The translations under genes were made by a program, and so were the position numbers. A stretch of DNA of 5,804 bases from positions 1 to 5,804 of the forward strand of contig JALZUH010000214.1 in assembly GCA_023301645.1 (NCBI GenBank). Reading direction: 5' to 3'. The notes beneath the pieces are model-generated. The model had not been told where the DNA came from and did no database searches. It saw nothing but the letters and a program-made list of their open reading frames with translations. This DNA is from Akkermansiaceae bacterium (GTDB lineage: Bacteria; Verrucomicrobiota; Verrucomicrobiia; Verrucomicrobiales; Akkermansiaceae). Positions 1-5,728 of the stretch are shown here, piece after piece (position 1 is the stretch's first letter; every line of letters begins with the position of its first letter).

Positions 1-2
1 GG

Positions 3-80
3 GAGGATGGCGCCTGCCTGTGTTTTGCCTTTGGTGGCCAGTCGAGTGAGGAGAGAGTTTTATTTGTGGTTAATTTCTAG
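3..80 (+). CDS. Possible 3' end of an upstream gene (partial, weak)
   Basis: The third forward frame is open from the window edge to a TAG at 78-80. It would encode about 25 residues ending in EERVLFVVNF, a hydrophobic strand-like tail that could be a protein C-terminus. The stop falls directly before the candidate -35 box of metK at 81-86, which would be a natural gene boundary. Another forward frame is also open for about the same length (to 84) but reads less like protein. No family can be assigned from so few residues, and the whole stretch may be non-coding. Confidence 0.2.
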   Translation, partial: EDGACLCFAFGGQSSEERVLFVVNF

Positions 81-108
81 TTGACGTTACGGTGAGCGAG
101 GTTACAAA
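81..108 (+). promoter_or_regulatory. Candidate sigma-70 promoter for metK-ahcY
   Basis: TTGACG at 81-86 matches five of six bases of the -35 consensus. TACAAA at 103-108 matches four of six bases of the -10 consensus, with a 16-bp spacer. Transcription would start near 114-116, giving a leader of about 67 nt. The -10 box lies inside the left arm of an inverted repeat (103-110/121-128), so DNA binding there could block the promoter. A second -10-like hexamer, CATAAT at 171-176, has no matching -35 and would give a nearly leaderless metK transcript. Neither start has been mapped. Confidence 0.4.
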
Positions 109-159
109 TCATCGCATCAAGATTTGTAGATGCGAAATTTATAACGCCTCGCTAATCAC
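91..159 (+). promoter_or_regulatory. Structured metK leader: two interlocking inverted repeats within an enclosing stem
   Basis: Three perfect complementary pairings can be read directly. AGCGAGG (95-101) pairs with CCTCGCT (147-153) as a 7-bp outer stem, and three further pairs (92-94 with 157-159) are possible. Inside it, TACAAATC (103-110... starting at T103) pairs with GATTTGTA (121-128) over 8 bp. TCGCATC (112-118) pairs with GATGCGA (129-135) over 7 bp. The inner arms alternate A-B-A'-B', which is pseudoknot order. There are no bases between A' and B', so both full stems cannot easily form together in RNA; they read better as mutually exclusive hairpins or as two overlapping DNA operators. 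The position before metK-ahcY suggests control by SAM or SAH. I could not recognise the SAM-I GGCAACC core or the conserved core of other SAM or SAH riboswitch classes. The function is inferred. Confidence 0.5.
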
Positions 160-181
160 TCTCATTCATCCATAATATACT

Positions 182-1366
182 ATGTCCCGCCAATATTCAT
201 TTTCATCCGAGTCCGTCACTGAAGGACATCCCGATAAAGTAGCTGACACGATCAGTGATTATATCCTAGATCGCTGCCTCGAGGGGGATCCTGAAAGCCG
301 TGTTGCTTGTGAAACACTTGTCAAAGACAACATGGTCGTCCTCGCAGGTGAGATCAGCACGTCATCAGAATTCAACTATCAGTCGGCTGTTAGGGAGGCG
401 ATTCAAGAAATCGGCTACACTAATGATGACTGTAAGTTTAATGCTGACGACTTCATCTTTATCAATGCCCTTAGCCAGCAGTCAAAAGACATTGCACAAG
501 GTGTCGATGATAAGGCAGCAGAAGGAAAAGACCACGAAGAACAAGGTGCAGGGGATCAGGGCTTGATGTTCGGCTACGCGTCTAATGAGACTCCTGAGCT
601 CATGCCTGCGCCAGTGAGTTATGCACACCAATTAAGCCGAGAAGTCACACGTCTTCGTAAGTCAGGTGAGCTCTCATGGCTTCGCCCTGATTCTAAAACA
701 CAGGTTTCTTGTGAGTATTCTGACAACAAAGTTCAGCGTATTAGTGCAGTCGTTATCTCTACCCAGCACGCTGAGTGTGCTACTAATGCTGAGATTCGCT
801 CGGCGATGACTGATCTCGTCATCCGTAAAATGCTCCCTGCAAATCTCATCGACGATCAGACCGAACTTCACATCAACCCAACAGGTCGATTTGTCATCGG
901 TGGACCAGAAGGTGACTGCGGGCTTACTGGGCGTAAGATCATCGTAGACACATACGGCGGCATGGGGCGTCACGGTGGTGGTGCTTTCTCAGGAAAAGAT
1001 CCATCAAAGGTAGACCGCTCTGCTGCATACATGTGTCGCTGGGTTGCTAAGAACATCGTCGCAGCAGGGCTCGCAGAGCGCTGTGAGCTACAGCTAGCAT
1101 ATGCTATCGGCCATCACCTACCTGTGAGCTTGGATATCAATACCTTTGGAACATCATCAGTAGATGAAGCTAAAATCATCGCAGCAGTCAAAGAGGTCTT
1201 CTCCTTCAAGCCTGCCGACGTTGTTTCTCAGCTCGGTTTGAAAACAGTCTCTAAAGACGGCTTCAACTACATCAATACTACTAACTACGGCCACTTCGGA
1301 CGCGAAGATGCGAACCTCCCATGGGAAGCCAACGACAAGGTGGAGGCGCTTCTTGCCTCTCTATAA
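182..1366 (+). CDS. metK: S-adenosylmethionine synthase (methionine adenosyltransferase)
   Basis: This cytoplasmic enzyme makes S-adenosylmethionine from ATP and L-methionine, releasing phosphate and pyrophosphate. The family needs Mg2+ and K+ and usually forms a tetramer. The 394 residues are close to the usual bacterial length, so the gene is complete. Family signatures appear in order: the N-terminal GHPDK ATP/metal motif (residues 15-19), the active-site region SQQSKDIAQGVDD (98-110), the GAGDQG signature (122-127), GGPEGDCGLTGRK (240-252) and the glycine-rich GGGAFSGKD phosphate loop (265-273). The ATG at 182 puts GHPDK at the usual distance from the N-terminus. No Shine-Dalgarno sequence precedes it; the upstream bases are AT-rich and pyrimidine-rich. 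It is probably co-transcribed with ahcY, 47 bp downstream. One oddity is YAIGHHLP (307-314), where most homologues have YAIGVAxP. Confidence 0.98.
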   Translation: MSRQYSFSSESVTEGHPDKVADTISDYILDRCLEGDPESRVACETLVKDNMVVLAGEISTSSEFNYQSAVREAIQEIGYTNDDCKFNADDFIFINALSQQSKDIAQGVDDKAAEGKDHEEQGAGDQGLMFGYASNETPELMPAPVSYAHQLSREVTRLRKSGELSWLRPDSKTQVSCEYSDNKVQRISAVVISTQHAECATNAEIRSAMTDLVIRKMLPANLIDDQTELHINPTGRFVIGGPEGDCGLTGRKIIVDTYGGMGRHGGGAFSGKDPSKVDRSAAYMCRWVAKNIVAAGLAERCELQLAYAIGHHLPVSLDINTFGTSSVDEAKIIAAVKEVFSFKPADVVSQLGLKTVSKDGFNYINTTNYGHFGREDANLPWEANDKVEALLASL

Positions 1367-1413
1367 TTTAATTTCTAAGAACTTTTTTACTATTCTATCA
1401 ACCAACAATAACA

Positions 1414-2838
1414 ATGAGTAACTCAACAACAGACGACTACAAAGTCGCAGACATAAGCCTAGCTGACTTCGGTCGCAAGGAAATCGACATCGCAGAACAC
1501 GAAATGCCAGGCCTCATGGTCGTGCGTGAGAAGTATGCATCAGAAAAGCCACTGCAAGGTGTGCGCATCATGGGCTCGCTCCACATGACGATTCAGACAG
1601 CTGTTCTCATCGAGACCCTCGTCGACCTCGGTGCCGACGTGCGCTGGGTATCATGTAATATCTTCTCCACACAGGATCACGCTGCTGCCGCTATGGCGAA
1701 GGCAGGTGTGCCAGTCTACGCTTGGAAAGGCGAGACACTCGAAGAATACTGGTGGTGCACGTGGCAGGCACTCGTCAACCGCGAAGGCCAAGGCCCTCAG
1801 CTCATCGTAGACGATGGTGGTGACGCAACACTCCTCATCCACAAAGGATACGAGATGGAAAATGGTTCTGACTGGGTAAATGGCCCAGCTGACTCTGAGG
1901 AAGAGCAGTGCATTAAGAATCTTCTTAAGAAGATCGGTGCCGAGCAGCCAGGAATCTTTGCGACAATCGTTAAGGACTGGAAGGGTGTTTCAGAAGAGAC
2001 CACCACTGGTGTGCACCGCCTCTACCAAATGGCCAAAGAGGGAACTCTCCTTGTGCCAGCTATTAATGTGAATGACTCAGTTACTAAGTCAAAGTTTGAT
2101 AACCTATACGGCTGCCGTGAGTCACTTGTAGATGGTATCAAGCGTGCTACTGACGTGATGATCTCAGGTAAGGTCGCTGTGGTCTGTGGCTACGGTGATG
2201 TCGGTAAAGGCTGTGCTCAGGCACTCCGTGGACAGGGCGCTCAAGTCGTCGTCACTGAGGTGGATCCTATTTGCGCTCTTCAGGCAGCGATGGAAGGCTA
2301 CCGCGTGCTTACTGTAGAAGATACACTTGGCTGGGGCGACATCTATGTCACCACTACAGGTAACTTCGACATCATTCGCTTCGAGCATATGGAGAAGATG
2401 AAAGACCAGGCTATCGTGTGTAACATCGGTCACTTCGATAACGAGATCCAACTCGACAAGCTCAATAAAGATGAGTCAGTAACTCGTCTCAACATCAAGC
2501 CAAACGAAGTCGACAAATACACCTTCGCAGGTGGAAATAGCATCTACATGCTTGCTGAAGGACGCCTTGTGAACCTTGGTTGTGCTACTGGCCACCCAAG
2601 TTTCGTTATGTCTAATAGCTTTGCTAACCAGACACTTGCTCAGATCGACCTTTGGAAAAACAAAGAAAGCTACAAAGCAGGTGAGGTAAAAGTCCTACCT
2701 AAGCATCTCGACGAGGAAGTGGCACGTCTCCACCTCGACAAGATCGGCTGTAAGCTCACTACACTCAGCCCTGCGCAAGCAGACTATATTAGTGTTAATG
2801 TAGAAGGTCCATACAAGCCAGAAGCATACCGCTACTAG
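1414..2838 (+). CDS. ahcY: S-adenosylhomocysteine hydrolase (adenosylhomocysteinase)
   Basis: This NAD-dependent cytoplasmic enzyme reversibly splits S-adenosylhomocysteine into adenosine and L-homocysteine, relieving product inhibition of methyltransferases. The family is usually tetrameric. At 474 residues it is the long bacterial form: against the 432-residue human enzyme, known to me from memory, the motif offsets imply an insertion of about 36 residues between roughly 138 and 193. The expected residues are present: the DDGGD motif (D134), EETTTG (E195, T196), SKFDN (K225, D229, N230), the Rossmann motif GYGDVGKG (259-266), H340 in IGHFDNE, and the C-terminal K468 and Y472 that reach NAD of the neighbouring subunit. 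The C-terminus KPEAYRY has Ala where homologues often have His. The ATG at 1414 follows an A/C-rich stretch without a Shine-Dalgarno sequence. No terminator lies between metK and ahcY, which supports an operon. A strong terminator follows the stop codon. Confidence 0.98.
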   Translation: MSNSTTDDYKVADISLADFGRKEIDIAEHEMPGLMVVREKYASEKPLQGVRIMGSLHMTIQTAVLIETLVDLGADVRWVSCNIFSTQDHAAAAMAKAGVPVYAWKGETLEEYWWCTWQALVNREGQGPQLIVDDGGDATLLIHKGYEMENGSDWVNGPADSEEEQCIKNLLKKIGAEQPGIFATIVKDWKGVSEETTTGVHRLYQMAKEGTLLVPAINVNDSVTKSKFDNLYGCRESLVDGIKRATDVMISGKVAVVCGYGDVGKGCAQALRGQGAQVVVTEVDPICALQAAMEGYRVLTVEDTLGWGDIYVTTTGNFDIIRFEHMEKMKDQAIVCNIGHFDNEIQLDKLNKDESVTRLNIKPNEVDKYTFAGGNSIYMLAEGRLVNLGCATGHPSFVMSNSFANQTLAQIDLWKNKESYKAGEVKVLPKHLDEEVARLHLDKIGCKLTTLSPAQADYISVNVEGPYKPEAYRY

Positions 2839-2870
2839 GTTTTATCTAGTAACGATATAGACTATATTTC

Positions 2871-2906
2871 AAAACCCTCACTCTTTCGGAGTGAGGGTTT
2901 TTTGTT
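2871..2906 (+). terminator. Intrinsic terminator of the metK-ahcY operon
   Basis: A perfect 13-bp inverted repeat pairs 2871-2883 (AAAACCCTCACTC) with 2889-2901 (GAGTGAGGGTTTT) around a 5-nt loop. On the plus strand it runs into six Ts (2898-2903), then G and three more Ts. It starts 32 bp after the ahcY stop codon. The A-run on the left arm gives only four Ts on the minus strand, so it could also weakly stop transcripts from the convergent VWA gene. Confidence 0.93.
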
Positions 2907-2911
2907 TCCAT

Positions 2912-2935
2912 CGCCACTTGGCGTCTTTTCTTCTT
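2912..2935 (+). terminator. Possible backup hairpin after the main terminator
   Basis: CGCC (2912-2915) pairs with GGCG (2920-2923) around ACTT, followed by the T-rich stretch TCTTTTCTTCTT. The stem is only 4 bp and the tract is interrupted, so at best it is a weak secondary terminator behind the strong one at 2871-2906. It may be chance. Confidence 0.25.
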
Positions 2936-2979
2936 ACCGTTCAGCGCCGCTACAGGCACGGGGGGGATCTAATAAAGCG

Positions 2980-3033
2980 AGGTCTGAGCCAAGATCGCAG
3001 CTGACTAAACAGGCGATACTGAGACTCAGACTT
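2980..3033. repeat. Extended inverted repeat between the convergent genes
   Basis: Nested complementary segments form one long interrupted stem-loop. 2980-2988 (AGGTCTGAG) pairs with 3025-3033 (CTCAGACTT) over 9 bp including one G-T pair. 2994-2998 (ATCGC) pairs with 3013-3017 (GCGAT). 3001-3003 (CTG) pairs with 3010-3012 (CAG) around a 6-nt loop. It lies 14 bp beyond the stop codon of the minus-strand VWA gene, so it would form in that mRNA's 3' untranslated region. No clean T-run follows on either strand, so I do not call it an intrinsic terminator. It could act as a 3'-end stabiliser or a Rho-boundary hairpin. Confidence 0.4.
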
Positions 3034-3046
3034 ATATTTCAGCTTA

Positions 3047-5104
3047 TTATTGAGCGGCTTTGCGGACAAGGTCTGAGAACTCCGTGCGGTGTCCTTTCTC
3101 GTCCTTACCTCGTCCCTTCTCCGCTAGATCACGGACTAGGTCATAAGAGCCTTCACCCACATGCTCGCTGCTGCGCTGGAGCATGCCAAAGAGGGCCACG
3201 CCAGAGGCGAATTTGAAATCATCACTAGCATCAGTCCAGACTAGGTCTGAGTCTTTGACACGTGTTTTGAAGTAAGTGCTTTCTGTCTCCTTGGTCGCCT
3301 CAGGCCCTTTGTAGGCTAGTTTTACCGTCAGCATATGAGGATTATCCACTAGCGTTCGCTCTGCCGGCTTAGGGTGTGCCTTATTTTTCTGATATTCCAG
3401 ATCATCCACTACTGGGGCAGCTTCCTTCGCATTGCCTGGCACGATTTCGTAAAGAGCAGTCACGGTATGGCCAGCACCGATTTCACCGGCATCGATTGTT
3501 TTGTTTTTGAAGTCCTCAGGCTTGAGCATTCTATTAGCATAGCCGATCAGGCGGTAGCTTTTTACTTTCGCTGGGTTAAACTCGACTTGGATTTTCACAT
3601 CCTTGGCGATAGTCACTAAGTTCCCCATCATATCATCAAGGAAGACCTTGCGCCCCTCGCGGAGGGAGTCGATGTAGGAGTAGTTACCATTTCCTTTGTT
3701 GGTAATATCCTCCAGCATGGCATCATTTAGATTACCACTGCCCAAGCCTAGCACGGAGAGGAAGACGCCGCTCTTTGCTTCACGCTCGACCATGGAGACG
3801 AGGGCCTTATGGTCTGTGAGCCCTACATTAAAGTCACCATCTGTGCCGAGAATTACGCGATTTACCCCACCTTTGACAAAGTGCTTTTTCGCCATCTTGT
3901 AGGCGAGGGTGATACCGGAGCCACCATTGGTAGAGCCGCCAGCACTGAAGCTGCTGAGTTTCTCTAAGATGGTCTTGCGTCCTTCGTCATCGACGTAGGT
4001 AGGGGGGAGAGCTAGGCCTTGGCTGCCTGCGTAGACTACGATACTCACTGAGTCATCAGCATTGAGTTCTTCGAGGAGAATCTTCACCGAGTCGACTAGC
4101 AGGGGGAGCTTATCGTGGCTATTCATAGAGCCCGAGACATCGAGGAGGAAGACGAGATTGGCGGCAGGGCGCTGCTCACGGATGATGTCCTTGCCTTGTA
4201 GTCCGACCTTCACCAGACGGTGCTCGGTATTCCATGGGCATGATGCCGTTTCTGCATGCACACTGAAGGGATGCTTGCCCTCTGGCTGAGGGTAGCTGTA
4301 GTTGAAGTAATTGACCATTTCTTCTATTCTGACTGCATCTGTAGGAACTGACTGACCATTCTGTATCATCTTCCTCATGTTCGTGTATGAGGCAGTGTCC
4401 ACATCGACAGAAAAGGTGGAGAGCGGACTCTCCCATGGCGATAGGAATGCATTATCTACGAAGTTACCATAGCGGTCGCCTAGAGCCTTTTGGGTTAGTT
4501 TACGCTCGTCTACACCTTCTAGATAATCTCCAACTCGTGGAGCTATGGTTACTGAGATAGCCGATTCAAAATGGCGCCCTTGCCGCCCATTTAATATGTT
4601 GCGTCTAGGTTTAGGTGCGCTCGACCTAGGTGCGCTCGACCTAGGTGCTTTAGGTGCAAATGAATCTTGTCGGTCAGAAATGGTAGATGACTCAGATAGA
4701 GCTATTTTATCTACAGCGATCTCGCCCAAAACATTGTCCTTCGCCGTTGGTTTATTGGATGCCTCCCGCTTTTTTTTAGGCAGAACTTGCTTGCTTCTAT
4801 TGGATAGCAGGTTTTTTGCCTGATTCTCCCTGTCATGAGTGGCATTGATTGCTAGGTCATGGGTTCGTGGTTCCTTCCATCCGTAGTAGCCGACTGCTGC
4901 GACAGTAAGTGCCGCTGCTATACCCATGCCGATGGTGGGGAGTTTGCTGCGCTGTGTATCTAGCTGAGCTGCAGTGATACTTGTAACAGAGGATTCGTCA
5001 TCCAGACGTTTTTCTAGAGATTCTAGGAAGTCGGTGTCATCTCCAGCTCCTTTGCGAGCGTGTTCGCTAAGGAGGGCGTCCATCATTTGGTTTTCTTTTT
5101 TCAT
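3047..5104 (-). CDS. Membrane-anchored VWA-domain protein (YfbK-like) with cytoplasmic N-terminal segment
   Basis: The 685 residues fall into clear parts. Residues 1-54 are charged and mostly acidic, without a signal peptide. Residues 55-76 form one hydrophobic helix (TIGMGIAAALTVAAVGYYGW). Residues 77-210 are a basic, Ser/Pro-rich linker containing an APRSS repeat (154-165). Residues about 211-310 match the VWA-associated N-terminal domain, with PLSTFSVDVDTASY and DAVRIEEMVNYF. The VWA domain spans about 314-490 with a complete MIDAS metal site: DVSGS (D322, S324, S326), T392 and D422. Residues about 490-680 match the family's C-terminal domain (DUF3520-like), including GEIGAGHTVTALYEI. Family members usually bind ligands or partner proteins through the MIDAS metal; the ligand here is unknown. 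The gene lies 37 bp after an ECF sigma factor gene in the same direction. That arrangement and the topology suggest an anti-sigma or sensor role, which is inference. The ATG at 5104 has no Shine-Dalgarno sequence and is followed by MKKENQ. Confidence 0.93.
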   Translation of the reverse strand: MKKENQMMDALLSEHARKGAGDDTDFLESLEKRLDDESSVTSITAAQLDTQRSKLPTIGMGIAAALTVAAVGYYGWKEPRTHDLAINATHDRENQAKNLLSNRSKQVLPKKKREASNKPTAKDNVLGEIAVDKIALSESSTISDRQDSFAPKAPRSSAPRSSAPKPRRNILNGRQGRHFESAISVTIAPRVGDYLEGVDERKLTQKALGDRYGNFVDNAFLSPWESPLSTFSVDVDTASYTNMRKMIQNGQSVPTDAVRIEEMVNYFNYSYPQPEGKHPFSVHAETASCPWNTEHRLVKVGLQGKDIIREQRPAANLVFLLDVSGSMNSHDKLPLLVDSVKILLEELNADDSVSIVVYAGSQGLALPPTYVDDEGRKTILEKLSSFSAGGSTNGGSGITLAYKMAKKHFVKGGVNRVILGTDGDFNVGLTDHKALVSMVEREAKSGVFLSVLGLGSGNLNDAMLEDITNKGNGNYSYIDSLREGRKVFLDDMMGNLVTIAKDVKIQVEFNPAKVKSYRLIGYANRMLKPEDFKNKTIDAGEIGAGHTVTALYEIVPGNAKEAAPVVDDLEYQKNKAHPKPAERTLVDNPHMLTVKLAYKGPEATKETESTYFKTRVKDSDLVWTDASDDFKFASGVALFGMLQRSSEHVGEGSYDLVRDLAEKGRGKDEKGHRTEFSDLVRKAAQ
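4612..4657. repeat. 15-bp in-frame tandem repeat in the VWA gene linker
   Basis: The unit TAGGTGCGCTCGACC occurs perfectly at 4612-4626 and 4627-4641. Partial copies of its first seven bases (TAGGTGC) follow at 4642-4648 and 4651-4657. Read on the minus strand, each 15-bp unit adds five residues, giving APRSSAPRSSAPKPR in the exported linker. Because the unit is a multiple of three, gain or loss of copies would change linker length without breaking the frame. Confidence 0.85.
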
Positions 5105-5141
5105 CGTAGTTTTTGTTTTTTAAATGGTTAAGAGTTTCTTA

Positions 5142-5684
5142 TTAAGATTGCAGGCATTCACGGAGTCCGGAGCGTGCTCGTTCTAGGCGTTTGCGGAGTG
5201 CTGAGCTCTGTAGATCAAGAACAGCAGCAGCTTCATCCCCGCTGCGGCCTTCATAGTAGAAGGTCTTTACCGCCTCTGAGAGTGTATCGGGGAGTTTCTT
5301 CAGGCAGTCTTCTAATTTAGAGAATACACCGCCTTGATCAGGGATGACGTCCCAGTCCCTAGCGTCTGCCTCTAGGCTTTCGAGGGTTTCCTCATCTAGT
5401 GCTATTTGTCTGGAGTTCTTCCTCAGTGACTCCCGCCATTTATTCCTTACAATACCACGCATCCATGAGCCAAAGTCACGGGTGATATCAAAGGTGTCTA
5501 AGTTATTCCACGCTACGACAAAGGCGTCCTGAACAATATCACGTGAGGTGTGAGATTCCTTGGTCAGGGCCGTAGCATAGGCTAGGAGGCTGCGGTGGTG
5601 TTCCTTTACTAGTATGGAAAAGGATTTACGGTCTACTGTTGCTTTTTGTGTCATCGGTTTTTTTTCTAAAGCTTTCATCATCAT
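5142..5684 (-). CDS. ECF-type RNA polymerase sigma factor (sigma-70 family)
   Basis: This cytoplasmic protein should direct RNA polymerase to a specific promoter set. From the chosen start it has 180 residues, a usual ECF length. Region 2 covers about residues 21-88, with the typical RDIVQDAFVVAWNNLDTFD segment (48-66) and FGSWMRGIVRNKWRE (71-85). An acidic linker (95-120) follows. Region 4 covers about 123-176, with LKKLPDTLSEAVKTFYYEG and a helix-turn-helix ending in RKRLERARSGLRECL. Three ATG codons lie in tandem (5684, 5681, 5678). GAGGGGGT sits just upstream, best spaced for the third at 8 nt, so the mature start is uncertain by two residues. A longer frame starting with TTG at 5777 runs through a terminator and is rejected. 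The next ATG (5654) would shorten the protein by ten residues. The downstream VWA membrane protein is its likely partner. I cannot name the ECF subgroup. Confidence 0.93.
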   Translation of the reverse strand: MMMKALEKKPMTQKATVDRKSFSILVKEHHRSLLAYATALTKESHTSRDIVQDAFVVAWNNLDTFDITRDFGSWMRGIVRNKWRESLRKNSRQIALDEETLESLEADARDWDVIPDQGGVFSKLEDCLKKLPDTLSEAVKTFYYEGRSGDEAAAVLDLQSSALRKRLERARSGLRECLQS

Positions 5685-5685
5685 C

Positions 5686-5693
5686 ACCCCCTC
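5686..5693 (-). promoter_or_regulatory. Purine-rich ribosome binding site of the sigma gene
   Basis: GAGGGGGT on the minus strand, just upstream of the triple ATG, is the only clear Shine-Dalgarno-like sequence before any gene in this window. Eight nucleotides separate its last G from the ATG at 5678. The spacing is only 2 and 5 nt for the ATGs at 5684 and 5681, so it favours the innermost start. Confidence 0.6.
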
Positions 5694-5728
5694 TTGGCGT
5701 GAGAACCAGCAAAGGTGACATTTTTTTT

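Noticed and set aside
103..135. Classical H-type pseudoknot with both full inner stems formed
   Set aside because: With full stems no nucleotides are left to cross the 8-bp first stem. It would need that stem cut to about five pairs, so competing hairpins or DNA operators fit better.
1..181. SAM-I, SAM-II or SAH riboswitch of a known class
   Set aside because: The GGCAACC-type core of SAM-I/IV and the conserved loops of SAM-II, SAM-III and SAH elements were not found. Only stem pairings are visible, so no known class is claimed.
674..973. Antisense reading frame inside metK, and similar frames inside ahcY (1651-1842, 1797-2006, 2164-2451)
   Set aside because: They lie wholly within strongly conserved coding sequence on the other strand, have no ribosome binding sites, and their products show no recognisable features. 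They are shadows of the real genes.
2912..2923. CGCC/GGCG palindrome as a strong minus-strand terminator of the VWA gene
   Set aside because: On the minus strand it is followed by ATGGAAACAAAA, with no T-run. It could at most support plus-strand termination.
2902..3216. Plus-strand reading frame of 104 codons over the intergenic region and the end of the VWA gene
   Set aside because: It begins within the ahcY terminator region, overlaps the conserved C-terminal domain of the VWA protein in antisense, and its product is low in protein-like features.
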